A stretch of 64,000 bases of DNA from Saccharothrix sp. NRRL B-16314 (lineage in GTDB: Bacteria > Actinomycetota > Actinomycetes > Mycobacteriales > Pseudonocardiaceae), in the NCBI RefSeq assembly GCF_000716595.1, contig NZ_JNXC01000006.1:1-64000 (forward strand). The letters are read 5' to 3'. Position numbers and translations under genes: made by a program. Within the stretch, counting starts at the first letter, position 1. Each line of letters starts with the position of its first letter. A model generated the notes under the pieces. The model did not search any database. It was not told the origin of the DNA and saw only the letters and a program-made list of their open reading frames with translations. This document shows positions 51,187 through 59,788 of the stretch, piece by piece.

Positions 51187-53946
51187 TCACCCGCGCGCTT
51201 CGTACGCCCGGGTGCTCGTCGTGCCGGTGAGGTGCGCGAGTCTGCGGGGCAGGTCCGCCCGGCTTTTGAGGCCGAGCTTGCGGTACACCCGGGTGAGGTG
51301 CTGCTCGACGGTGCTCACCGTGATGTAGAGCAGGCCGCTGATCTCCCGGTTCGTGTGGCCCTGCGCGGCGAGTTCGGCGACCCGGCGTTCGGAGTCGCTG
51401 AGCGCGGGCGGCTCGTCCGGCGGGTCCGCCGCCTCGCCGGCGGCCCAGTCGATCGGGATGGGCAGCGCGCCGGAGTAGGACGCCTTCGTCTCCTCCGCCG
51501 CGACCCTGGCCAGTTCCCTGGACTGCCCGTGCTCGCCGATGTCGGCCAGCGCCTCGCTGAGGTCCGACAGCGCGCGGGCCAACTCCACCCGGTCGCCGGC
51601 CTGGCGGAGGTGTTGCACGGCTTCGCGGAGCAGCGCGGGCCGCTCGTCCGGTTCACCGGCTGCGGCCATCACCCGCAGCGACGTCCCGCGCGTGCGCCGG
51701 TCGCCGGCGGGCAGCCGCATCTGTTCCCGGATCAGCTCGCGGGCCACCTCCGGGCGGCCGAGCAGGAGGTTCGCCTCCGCCAGGCCGCAGCGCCACGCCG
51801 CCAGCACCGGCAGGTCGATGCCCCAGTCGCGCATCCGCGTGCCGCAGTTCTGGAAGTCGCTGATGGCGGCCAGCACGCGGCCGGCGGTGAGGTTGGCGTG
51901 GCCGCGCGCGTTGAGGTAGCGCAGGCCGCACACGGTGGAGAACATGGCGTCCGGCACGCGCAGCCGCATGAGCTCGCCGACCACCCGGTGCCGGCCCAGG
52001 ACGCTGTTGGCCTGCAACAGCACCGCGAGCGGGTAGCCGATCGACACGCCCCAACCCTGGTGCGGCAGCAGACCGAGCGCGGTCTCGGCGCGGGCGACGG
52101 CCACCACGACCTCGCCGCAGCGCAACGCGATGTCGGCCCTGATCACCTCGATGAGCGCCTGCCACGTCACCGCGCCGCTGCGGGCCGCTTCGGCGGCCAG
52201 CCGTTCGCACCAGCGCTCGGCCCGTTCGGTGTGCCCGCCGTGCACGAGGATCAGCAGTGCGGTGAGCACGACCTCCAAGGCCATGTCGCCGGGGTGGCAG
52301 CTCTGCAGGATGTGCTCGGCGCTGGCGGTGGCGTCCGCGCAGAACTCGGCGGTCCAGAACGTGCCCAGCGCCTGCGCCGCGGCGACCCACGGGTCCGCGT
52401 CGGACTCGGCGTTCGAGGCCATCGCGGTCGCCGCGCCCAAGCCGTGCACCCACTGGCAGATGATCCGCAGCTCGGCGGCGCTCTGCGCGTCCAACAGCTC
52501 CGGTCGGGCCTTGAGGATGTCGAGCGCGCGGATCGCGGTGGCCTCGTCGCCGTTCCACAGGGCGTGCTGCACGACGCTCATCGCGTCGCGACCGCGCAAA
52601 CGCCCTTCCCACATGGCTTCGCGCAGCGGTGCGGCGTGCACCACGGCGGCGGCCGGGTTCACCCGCCACAGCGCGTGCACCAGCACGCACGTGATGCCGA
52701 GGCGTTCGTCCTCGTCGGCGGCGGGCAGCGCCGGTTCCAGGTAGCGCACGGCGGCGGCGACGTCGTCGCACATCAGCGCCTGCTCGGCGGCGATCCGCAG
52801 CACCGCCACCGGCCACCCGGCCGACACGCGGTCCGCCGCGACCAGGTGGTCGGCGACGACGGCGGTGGCCGCACCCCGTTGGTACAGCAGCTCGGCGGCG
52901 CGCGCGTGCAGCCGTGCGCGCTCCGCGCCCGGCATGCTGTCCAGGACGGCGGCCTCGGCGCCGGGGTGCCGGAAACGGCCGTCGACCAGCAGGCCGGCGG
53001 CGGTGAGGACGTCGGCCACCTGCTCGGCGGCCTCGGGCGTGGTGCCCGCCAGCCGCCCCACCAGGACGGGCGTGCGGTCCTCCCCCAGCACGGCGACCGC
53101 CCTGGCCACCTCCAGCAGGCCCGCTTCCCAGCGGTGCAGGCACTCCAGCACCGCGCGCCCGAACGCCGGGCCGACCCGCTCCGGTCCGGCCGGACGACCG
53201 GCGTCCATGTCCTCGATCATCGCCCGGACCAGCATCGGGTTGCCGCCGGTGATCCGGTGCAGCACCGCGGCCGGATCGTCGACGTCGGCCGCGTCGGCGT
53301 CACCCGCCCCCGCGTGCTCGCGCAGCAGGTCGGCGATGCCGGCTTCGGACAGCGGCGCGAGCCGGATGCGGTGGTGCGGCCGGCGCGTCATCTCGCCGTG
53401 GAACAGCGGCAGCGTCAGCCGGGGCTGTTCCCACTCGGTCAGCACCACGAGCACGCGCCCGGAGCCCATCCGCCGGCGGAGGTAGAGCAGGAATTGCAAC
53501 GACGAGCTGTCGGCGAATTGCACGTCGTCCACGCAGATCACCACGGGACGCTCGCGCGTTAATTCGAGGACGATTCCGCACATCTCGTGCACCGCGCGGA
53601 CGCTGCCGTGCCGAATAGCGCGGACATCCGAAGCGGATTCATCCACGGTCGCCGCAAACGGCGTGATCAGGTGCGAAATGCGGTCGGCGATCTCCGGCGG
53701 CAGGCCGGCGCCGTGGAACAACTGGTCGACGATCCCGGCCTGGAGGGTGCGCTCGGCCGGCGCGCCCGCAGCCGTGAGCAGCAGGGCGCCGGCATCGGCC
53801 GCATGGCGCTGGAACTGCTGCAACAGCTCGGTCTTTCCGCTGGCCAGGCCCCCGCTGACGAGCGCGAAGCGCCCCGCGCCCCGCGTGCATTCGGCGAGCA
53901 GGGCGGTCAACTCGGCGAGGGCACCTCGGTGGTCCGACAGCACCAT
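51187..53946 (-). CDS. LuxR-family regulator, large ATP-binding (LAL) type, with a TTA codon
   Basis: 919 aa from the ATG at 53946 (GGGAG 6 bp upstream). P-loop SGGLASGKTELLQQF (about residues 31-45), Walker B RPVVICVDDVQFAD, a helical TPR-like middle, and a C-terminal LuxR HTH (ALSDSERRVAELAAQGHTNREISGLLYITVSTVEQHLTRVYRKLGLKSRADL). It lies 60 bp upstream of the methyltransferase gene on the same strand. Leu of VLELTRERP is encoded by TTA (53560-53562), rare in such genomes, so translation may depend on the bldA tRNA. Probable cluster activator. Confidence 0.9.
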   Translation of the reverse strand: MVLSDHRGALAELTALLAECTRGAGRFALVSGGLASGKTELLQQFQRHAADAGALLLTAAGAPAERTLQAGIVDQLFHGAGLPPEIADRISHLITPFAATVDESASDVRAIRHGSVRAVHEMCGIVLELTRERPVVICVDDVQFADSSSLQFLLYLRRRMGSGRVLVVLTEWEQPRLTLPLFHGEMTRRPHHRIRLAPLSEAGIADLLREHAGAGDADAADVDDPAAVLHRITGGNPMLVRAMIEDMDAGRPAGPERVGPAFGRAVLECLHRWEAGLLEVARAVAVLGEDRTPVLVGRLAGTTPEAAEQVADVLTAAGLLVDGRFRHPGAEAAVLDSMPGAERARLHARAAELLYQRGAATAVVADHLVAADRVSAGWPVAVLRIAAEQALMCDDVAAAVRYLEPALPAADEDERLGITCVLVHALWRVNPAAAVVHAAPLREAMWEGRLRGRDAMSVVQHALWNGDEATAIRALDILKARPELLDAQSAAELRIICQWVHGLGAATAMASNAESDADPWVAAAQALGTFWTAEFCADATASAEHILQSCHPGDMALEVVLTALLILVHGGHTERAERWCERLAAEAARSGAVTWQALIEVIRADIALRCGEVVVAVARAETALGLLPHQGWGVSIGYPLAVLLQANSVLGRHRVVGELMRLRVPDAMFSTVCGLRYLNARGHANLTAGRVLAAISDFQNCGTRMRDWGIDLPVLAAWRCGLAEANLLLGRPEVARELIREQMRLPAGDRRTRGTSLRVMAAAGEPDERPALLREAVQHLRQAGDRVELARALSDLSEALADIGEHGQSRELARVAAEETKASYSGALPIPIDWAAGEAADPPDEPPALSDSERRVAELAAQGHTNREISGLLYITVSTVEQHLTRVYRKLGLKSRADLPRRLAHLTGTTSTRAYEARG

Positions 53947-54627
53947 CACCAGCTCCCTTCCAAGTTGGGCGACCGACGGCTTTTTCTCGACGGATGCGGT
54001 CTGGCGTTTTATAGCACGCGGAGCAACCCTTGCCGACCGACCAGGATTTAGCCACACCCGCACATAGGCGGTCCTGGGAGCGGTTGCGTCCATCCGGCCT
54101 TCGGAAGCACGAAACCAACAATTCATTTTGCCCTGCTGCCGGTAGCCTCAAACGGCGCAACGTGCGAAATGAGACATTGGCCCATCCGGCCCAACTGCGG
54201 TCAGGGGGCGTCCGACATACCATGATCAGGGCAACTACCCGCACGCGACCGGGAATTCGGTAGGCAGTCGTGTCGAAACCGTGGCCGGGAGAACACTTGC
54301 AGCCGGCACCATCCCCTGTCGACCTTGCCGCCAGAACCGAACTTCGTGCCGGAAGTCCTGACGAAGAGTGCGGGATTCCGCACGGTCCGTCACGGTTAAC
54401 AGTACTGCACGGCCCCCTGCGACGGCGATACTCCGACCGCACGTGACGGACGGCCCGGCAGGTCGCCGCGCCGAGCGCCGCCCGCACCGACCCGCGAGCG
54501 CTCCAATTGACTAAACAGCCCTATAGTTGGTTAGACGTTCACAGGAATCGGACGTATCGCCCGGATTCGGAACAAAGTCCATCCAATTTGGACAGCCGCG
54601 CAGCGCGGCGATCGGCCGGCCGCGAAT
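53947..54627. other. 681-bp gene-free region, right boundary of the cluster
   Basis: No codon-biased gene on either strand. Several AT-richer patches (about 54110-54200, 54505-54590) contrast with the surroundings. Should include the LAL gene's promoter. No repeats, tRNA or attachment-site duplication was found. Confidence 0.55.
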
Positions 54628-55023
54628 TCAGGCCCCGACCTCACCCCACACGGTCTTGTGCCCGGCACAGGGGTCCACACCCCACCCGCACGACAACCGG
54701 TTCACCAGCAGCAGACCGCGGTTGTGCAGCCCGCGCCCACCCGGTTTGCCCAGCACCGGCAGGAGTTCGGGGCTCGCGTCGTCCACTTCCACCCGGACCA
54801 CCCGCCGGCCCCGCGGGCGCCGCAGCCGCAGCCGGCGCGGTGCGCTCGCGTGCTCGAAGGCGTTGGTCATCAGCGCGTCGGCGATCACCAGCAGGTCCAG
54901 CAACTGCGACTGGTCCAGGTCGGGCAGGCTGTCGGCGATCCACCTCCGCGCGCTGCGCATGGGTGGGACGGTGTCCTCCAAGTCGAAGTCGATGTGGTCG
55001 GGGGACCGTTCGACGACGTCCAC
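54628..55023 (-). CDS. HATPase-like ATP-binding protein (anti-sigma factor/RsbW-like), copy 1
   Basis: 131 aa from GTG 55023 (GGAAGG 7 bp upstream), the same length as the paralogue next door; a TTG at 55041 is an alternative. N-box DALMTNAFEHASAPRRLRLRRP, then VRVEVDDASPELLPVLG and the G-box GRGLHNRGLLLVNRLSCGWGVDPCAGHKTVWGEV. Typical of the small GHKL ATPases of actinobacteria that act as serine-protein kinases or anti-sigma-like switches. Confidence 0.8.
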   Translation of the reverse strand: MDVVERSPDHIDFDLEDTVPPMRSARRWIADSLPDLDQSQLLDLLVIADALMTNAFEHASAPRRLRLRRPRGRRVVRVEVDDASPELLPVLGKPGGRGLHNRGLLLVNRLSCGWGVDPCAGHKTVWGEVGA

Positions 55024-55125
55024 ACTCGTGCCTTCCAACAACTGTTACTCCCGGGACGGTCGCCGGGCGTATCGGACGGGTTTCCCTCACGCGACACCCG
55101 CAAACTGCGACCTGACGGGAACGAT

Positions 55126-55521
55126 TCAGGCGAGGCGGACCTCGGCCCAGACGGTCTTGTGGTCGGGCCGCGGCCGGTGCCCCCAGTTCACCGACAGCCG
55201 GTTGACCATGAGCAGGCCACGGCCGTGCGCGGGGGTGTCCAGTCGACCCAGGACCGGTAGCCGGCTCGGGCTGGCGTCATCCACCTCGACGCGGACCACG
55301 TCACCGTCGTCCGGCCGCACCAGCCGCAGCCGGCGCGGCGCGCGGGCGTGCCGGTAGGCGTTGCCCACCAGTTGCCCGGCAACCACCAGGATGTCCACCA
55401 ACCTGTCGTCGCCGATCTCCGGGAAAGTGCCCGCTACCAGTCCCGACAGCGATGCCGGGCTGGGAGGCGCATCGGGGAGGTCGAGGTCGACCCCGTCCCG
55501 AGGGACATCGACAGTGCTCAC
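55126..55521 (-). CDS. HATPase-like ATP-binding protein (anti-sigma factor/RsbW-like), copy 2
   Basis: 131 aa from GTG 55521. N-box GQLVGNAYRHARAPRRLRLVRP, VRVEVDDASPSRLPVLGRL, G-box HGRGLLMVNRLSVNWGHRPRPDHKTVWAEVRL. It aligns along its full length with the downstream copy, so it is a tandem duplication. No sigma factor or STAS antagonist gene is adjacent. Confidence 0.8.
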   Translation of the reverse strand: MSTVDVPRDGVDLDLPDAPPSPASLSGLVAGTFPEIGDDRLVDILVVAGQLVGNAYRHARAPRRLRLVRPDDGDVVRVEVDDASPSRLPVLGRLDTPAHGRGLLMVNRLSVNWGHRPRPDHKTVWAEVRLA

Positions 55522-56158
55522 GGTCCGCCCTCCAGTGCCCTGTGTTCTCAAGGCAGAAACAACTCTCGTAGTACCCGGTGGCACGGCGGCGGAAACACCG
55601 GAACGACGGTCACGTCCGAAATTTCGCCGTCCGACCGAACCTCCAGGTCACGCGGGCGCGGGCCGAGCGACCACGCGGTGACGACCCGGTCACCGAGCGT
55701 CCGAAGTGGACGATCGTCGAGTGACACCGGTCACGTCACGACGAGCACGTACCGGTACAACTCCGGGTAGCGACCTGCCGTGCCGGACAACGGTTCCAGC
55801 ACGGGCACCTCGCCTTGACCTGGACGCCCCTGACGCACCCGGCCGGGCATTCGGCGACGCAGCGCCCGCGACCGCCGGCGGTCAAGCGGTGGTTTCCCGG
55901 CGCATTGATTCCGCATTCACGCCGCTGACCAGCACTATTCCATAACAGCGTGATGTGACCTCTGCGCGCATTGTCGAACCGGACCCGGTACGACCCGCGC
56001 AGCCCTCCTGCCTGCGGAGTTGCCGCTCCGCGACCGTTCGGCCGATCGACTCACTCCAATGGAGAAGTCAATCCGCTCCCCTTTTCTGCAATGCTGGACG
56101 AACCCCCTGGCACCGCCGCCTAAAGCGGGCTCAACGGCATTGCTCCGGAGAGGGACCG
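55522..56158. other. 637-bp gene-free region
   Basis: Between the divergent HATPase pair and a membrane protein gene. Open frames here lack codon bias and start signals. It must contain both promoters; the right end provides GGAGAGGGACCG before the ATG at 56159. Confidence 0.5.
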
Positions 56159-57142
56159 ATGACACGCAGCGGAACCGGCAAGATCGACCAGACGGTGTCG
56201 ACGACGGCGACCACGGGCACGTCCTCGTTCGTCAACGGCCACTTCCCGAACCGGCGGTGGCTCGTCGTCGCGCTCAGCGCGCTGGCCGGCTTCATGCTGA
56301 CCGTGGTCTGGTCGGCGCACTTCGTCGACTCCACGATCGGCGACAACGTCGCGAACGCGCTCCTCGGCCACGACGCCAAGGCGACCCCGGTCGAGGGCAT
56401 CCTCTCGGGGATCGCGTTCGCGTTCGTCAGCGGCATCGCGGGCACGTTCACCGCGTGCAACATCGCCGCGTTCGGCGCGGTCGCCCCCATGCTCGGTGCG
56501 GCGGAAACCCGCTGGGCACGGCTGCGCGGCGCGCTGAAGCCGATCGGCTGGCTGGCGGTCGGCATCATCCCGGTGTCCGCGCTGTACGGGGTGCTGGTCG
56601 GGATCGTCGGCACGCGGATGCCGCAGTTCGCCACCGCGGCGTCGGCGCCGGGCACGCTGAACAGCCGCAGCATCCAGACGCTGGTCGTGTTCGGCGTGAT
56701 CGGCCTCGTGATGATCTACCTGGGGCTCGCCGCGCTCGGCCTGGTGCGCGACCCGTTCCGCCGGATCGCCCGGAGGTTCCCGAACGCGCCGATGGTGTTC
56801 ATGGGCGTGCTGATCGCCGGGTTCCTCATCGGCCGGCCGTTCGGCCTGTTCCGGCAGATGTTCCGGGACGCCGCCGAGAGCCACAACCCGCTGTACGGCG
56901 CCGCCGCGTTCACGCTCCAGTCGGTCGGCAACATCGTGATCATCGCCCTGGTCTTCCTCGCGCTGGCCTACTTCACCGGCGGCCGGTTGCAGCGGTGGCT
57001 CTCGGCCGATCCGGCGAGGGTCGCCACCATCACGGCCGCCGCGCTGATCGTCGCGGGCGTCTTCACCTTCCTGTACTGGGACATCAGGCTGCTGGCGCGC
57101 CGGGAGATCATCCCGTGGTACCCGATGGCGCCGTGGTCGTGA
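56159..57142 (+). CDS. Polytopic membrane protein (CcdA/DsbD- or LysE-superfamily-like)
   Basis: 327 aa with about seven hydrophobic segments after a 30-residue polar N-terminus: WLVVALSALAGFMLTVVWSAHFVD, ILSGIAFAFVSGIAGTFTACNIAAFGAVAPM, IGWLAVGIIPVSALYGVLVGIVG, TLVVFGVIGLVMIYLGLAALGLV, and others. The first large loop-plus-helix with a single Cys in FTACNIAAFG resembles CcdA-type thiol carriers, but only one such Cys is seen. Function unknown. Confidence 0.65.
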   Translation: MTRSGTGKIDQTVSTTATTGTSSFVNGHFPNRRWLVVALSALAGFMLTVVWSAHFVDSTIGDNVANALLGHDAKATPVEGILSGIAFAFVSGIAGTFTACNIAAFGAVAPMLGAAETRWARLRGALKPIGWLAVGIIPVSALYGVLVGIVGTRMPQFATAASAPGTLNSRSIQTLVVFGVIGLVMIYLGLAALGLVRDPFRRIARRFPNAPMVFMGVLIAGFLIGRPFGLFRQMFRDAAESHNPLYGAAAFTLQSVGNIVIIALVFLALAYFTGGRLQRWLSADPARVATITAAALIVAGVFTFLYWDIRLLARREIIPWYPMAPWS

Positions 57143-57190
57143 CCGTGTCGAACACCGGTACCCGCCGTCACCAGCGGTTATCGTCACGGG

Positions 57191-58012
57191 ATGGCCGATG
57201 ACCGGAAAGAAGAGATCCAGCGCGCCTTCGACGCCGCCGCGGCGGATTTCACCGCGCTCGGGCGTCACCTGTGGGAGCCGATCGGTGCGGCGACCGCGGC
57301 AGCCGCCCGACTCCGCCCGGGTGACCGCGTCTTCGACGCCTGCTGCGGCACCGGTGCCTCCGCGATCCCCGCGGCGCGGCAGGTCGGCGCGGACGGCGTG
57401 GTGGACGCGGTAGACATGTCGGGCCCGATGGTCGCGGAGCTGCGCCGGTTGTCGGCCGGTCTGCCGCAGTTGCGCGCCCACGAGGCCGACGTGACGGAGT
57501 GGGAGGCGGAGGCCTACGACGCGGTCCTGTGCGGGCTCGGCATCTTCTTCTTCCCCGACATGACGGCCGGCACCGACCGGTTGATCCGCCTGGCCCGTCC
57601 CGGCGGCCGGGTCGCGCTCACCGTCTGGCGCGACGGGGCGATGCAACTCGCCGGCCGGTACCTCGGCCGCGCGGTCGCCGCCGTCACCAACACACCGCCG
57701 GCGAAGGAGCGCGAGCCGCACCTCCTCGACCGGATCAACCAGGTGGACAGCTACGCCGACTGGCTGACCGGGCGCGGCCTGGTCGACGTCGAGGTCGTGG
57801 CGCACGAACTGCGGTTGGCCATGACGCCCGAACTGGCCTGGCTGGTGATCATCGGTTCCGGGTTCCGGCGCGGTCTCGCCGGGCTCGACGCCGACACCGT
57901 CGAGGCGGTGCGCCGGCAGTACCTCGACTTGCTCCGCGCGGATGGCGTGACCGAACTCGACACGACGACCTTGATCGGCTCGGGCACCACCGGCTCGGCA
58001 CAGGAGCAGTAG
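57191..58012 (+). CDS. Class I SAM-dependent methyltransferase (UbiE/COQ5-like)
   Basis: 273 aa. Motif I VFDACCGTGASAIPAARQVG, motif II VDAVDMSGPMV, post-motif YDAVLCGLGIFFFPDMTAGTDRLIRLARPGGRVALTVWRDG. Its C-terminal half is helical and shows no known domain. Substrate cannot be inferred. 48 bp after the membrane protein gene, same strand. Confidence 0.85.
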   Translation: MADDRKEEIQRAFDAAAADFTALGRHLWEPIGAATAAAARLRPGDRVFDACCGTGASAIPAARQVGADGVVDAVDMSGPMVAELRRLSAGLPQLRAHEADVTEWEAEAYDAVLCGLGIFFFPDMTAGTDRLIRLARPGGRVALTVWRDGAMQLAGRYLGRAVAAVTNTPPAKEREPHLLDRINQVDSYADWLTGRGLVDVEVVAHELRLAMTPELAWLVIIGSGFRRGLAGLDADTVEAVRRQYLDLLRADGVTELDTTTLIGSGTTGSAQEQ

Positions 58013-58015
58013 GCA

Positions 58016-58044
58016 CCGGGGCGGGCGAAACCTGTTCGCCCCGG
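58016..58044. terminator. Hairpin between convergent genes
   Basis: CCGGGGCG and CGCCCCGG, perfect 8-bp arms with a 13-base loop, between the methyltransferase and TetR stops. Confidence 0.6.
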
Positions 58045-58087
58045 CCGAACCGCGGGCGGTCCACTGTGGACAGCCCGGTCGAGGTGC

Positions 58088-58768
58088 TCAGTTCCGGCTC
58101 GTGACCGGCTCGGGTGTCTCGACCTCGCGGCGGCGGCGCTTCTTCGACGCGGCCAACGACGCCGCAGCGGACTTTACGTCGTCGCCGACACCGACCAGGA
58201 GGCTGGTCAGCATTGCCTCGTAGGCCCGGTCCGCACCGACCGGGTCGATCAGGTACCCGCCGAGTTCGAGGTTCACCAGTCCGTGCGTGGTGATCCACAT
58301 CTCGTGGGCGACCAGCAGCGGGTCCGCTTCCCCGAACCGGCCGGCGGCGATGCAGCGGCCGGCGCAGTCGACCACCGTGGCCAGGGTGTACCGACCGTGC
58401 TGGCGGTCGTCCTCGGTGAGCGAGAAGCCCGCCAGGGACTGGCCGCCGAACATCACCGCGTACAGGTGGGAGTTCACCCTCGCGTTGTGCCGGTAGGCGT
58501 GGCCGAGCACGGCCATGTCCGCGACCGGGTCGTCGGTCTGCCGCACCCCGGCGAACTGCTGCTCCAGCCGGGCGAAGCCCTCGTGCACCATCTCGCGGAC
58601 CAGGCCGCTCATGCTGCCGAAGTAGGTGTAGACCGCCATGGTCGAGGTACCCGCCTCGGCCGCGATCTTCCTGGTGGACAGCGCGCCGGCGCCGTGCTCG
58701 GCCAGGAGCCTCGCCGCGATGTCGACGAGGGTGGTTCGGGTGTCCGGGTCCAGCTTCCGCGGGCTCAC
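58088..58768 (-). CDS. TetR-family transcriptional regulator
   Basis: 226 aa from GTG 58768 (a TTG at 58786 is possible). HTH TRTTLVDIAARLLAEHGAGALSTRKIAAEAGTSTMAVYTYFGSMSGLVREM, with the family's A..AG.S....Y.YF.S pattern. The C-terminal ligand domain is 150 residues plus a basic Lys/Arg tail. A repeated ACAACG(CC)GTTAT site lies directly upstream and again before the divergent membrane protein gene, its likely target. Confidence 0.88.
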   Translation of the reverse strand: MSPRKLDPDTRTTLVDIAARLLAEHGAGALSTRKIAAEAGTSTMAVYTYFGSMSGLVREMVHEGFARLEQQFAGVRQTDDPVADMAVLGHAYRHNARVNSHLYAVMFGGQSLAGFSLTEDDRQHGRYTLATVVDCAGRCIAAGRFGEADPLLVAHEMWITTHGLVNLELGGYLIDPVGADRAYEAMLTSLLVGVGDDVKSAAASLAASKKRRRREVETPEPVTSRN

Positions 58769-58782
58769 CCCGGCAGTGTTGC

Positions 58783-58815
58783 ACAACGCCGTTATTCTTC
58801 ACCTGACAACGTTAT
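58783..58815. promoter_or_regulatory. Paired TetR-operator-like sites
   Basis: ACAACGCCGTTAT (58783-58795) and ACAACGTTAT (58806-58815), 23 bp apart start to start, upstream of the TetR gene. The second matches in reverse at 59169-59178. Confidence 0.55.
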
Positions 58816-59168
58816 GCGAAACGCGGAGGCCGCCGTCCGGGCCGCGGAACCGCGCGGACGGGCCGGTACCAGCCCATCCGCGCGGCAGGGGCGGCCGTCC
58901 AGTCCTCAATGGACATGCACGCCGCCCGTGCGCACGGCTTCCGCGCGGGCTGGGGGTCCCGAGGGGGAAGCCGAAACGCGGCCCCGGGGCGGGCTCGACC
59001 CGCTTCGACACCGTGATCCGAAACCCTACTAGGGGTCAGTCCTGACAAGCAACCAAGTTGGTGCGGGTCCGCACATCACCCGGCCGGACGCGTCCATCCG
59101 TACCGAACCGCGCTCAGGTGGGCGAAAGAGCACGGGAAACCCTTGCGGCGTCGACGATGCGTGCTTCG
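58816..59168. other. Divergent intergenic region
   Basis: About 350 bp without a supported gene between the TetR and the His-rich membrane protein genes. It lies between the operator-like sites on either side. Confidence 0.5.
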
Positions 59169-59178
59169 ATAACGTTGT
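59169..59178. promoter_or_regulatory. ATAACGTTGT site before the membrane protein operon
   Basis: Exact reverse complement of the site at 58806-58815; 41 bp upstream of the ATG at 59220, whose AGGAGG lies just before it. Confidence 0.5.
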
Positions 59179-59219
59179 AATGGGATCGACCGGGCCAGGC
59201 GCTCGCACCAGGAGGAACC

Positions 59220-59783
59220 ATGGTCGACTTGCACCCCCAGTCCCGCACCGCCGGGGGTTCGCTCAACACCAGCCGGCACAAGGTGTCGCTCTACGCGTTC
59301 ATGGTGATCGTGCTGGCGCACTGGGTCGAGCACATCACCCAGGCGGTGCAGATCTACGTGATGGGCTGGCCGGTGCCCGCGTCCAAGGGTGCGCTCGGCC
59401 TGTGGTTCCCCTGGCTGGTGACGTCGGAGGTCATGCACTACGGCTTCGCGCTCGTGATGCTCGTGTTCCTCTTCCTGCTGCGCAAGGGTTTCGTCGGCCG
59501 CTCGGCGACGTGGTGGACCATCGCGCTCGGCTTGCAGTTCTGGCACCACATCGAGCACCTGCTGCTGATCATCCAGTCGTCCACGGGCGCCTACCTGCTC
59601 GGCAAGCCGGTGCCGACCAGCGTCATCCAGCTCCTCATCCCGCGGGTGGAGCTGCACCTGTTCTACAACTTCGTGGTGTTCGTGCCGATGGTGGTCGCGA
59701 TGCTGGTGCACCGGCGGCCGACTCCGGTGGAGCGGACGGAGATGCGCTGCACGTGCGCCGTCCCGGTCGGTGCGTCGGCCTGA
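59220..59783 (+). CDS. His-rich polytopic membrane protein
   Basis: 187 aa, four hydrophobic segments. His residues lie in pairs at membrane edges: VLAHWVEHITQ, SEVMHYGFALVML, LGLQFWHHIEHLLLII, RVELHLFYNFVVFV. This spacing recalls His-ligated metal or haem membrane enzymes, though I cannot assign a family. Cys residues occur only in the soluble tail (MRCTCAVP). AGGAGG precedes the ATG. First of two genes likely controlled by the divergent TetR. Confidence 0.7.
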   Translation: MVDLHPQSRTAGGSLNTSRHKVSLYAFMVIVLAHWVEHITQAVQIYVMGWPVPASKGALGLWFPWLVTSEVMHYGFALVMLVFLFLLRKGFVGRSATWWTIALGLQFWHHIEHLLLIIQSSTGAYLLGKPVPTSVIQLLIPRVELHLFYNFVVFVPMVVAMLVHRRPTPVERTEMRCTCAVPVGASA

Positions 59784-59788
59784 CGCCC

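Noticed and set aside
53947..54627. Integration boundary or attachment site at the cluster's right edge.
   Set aside because: No tRNA gene, integrase or flanking direct repeat was found.
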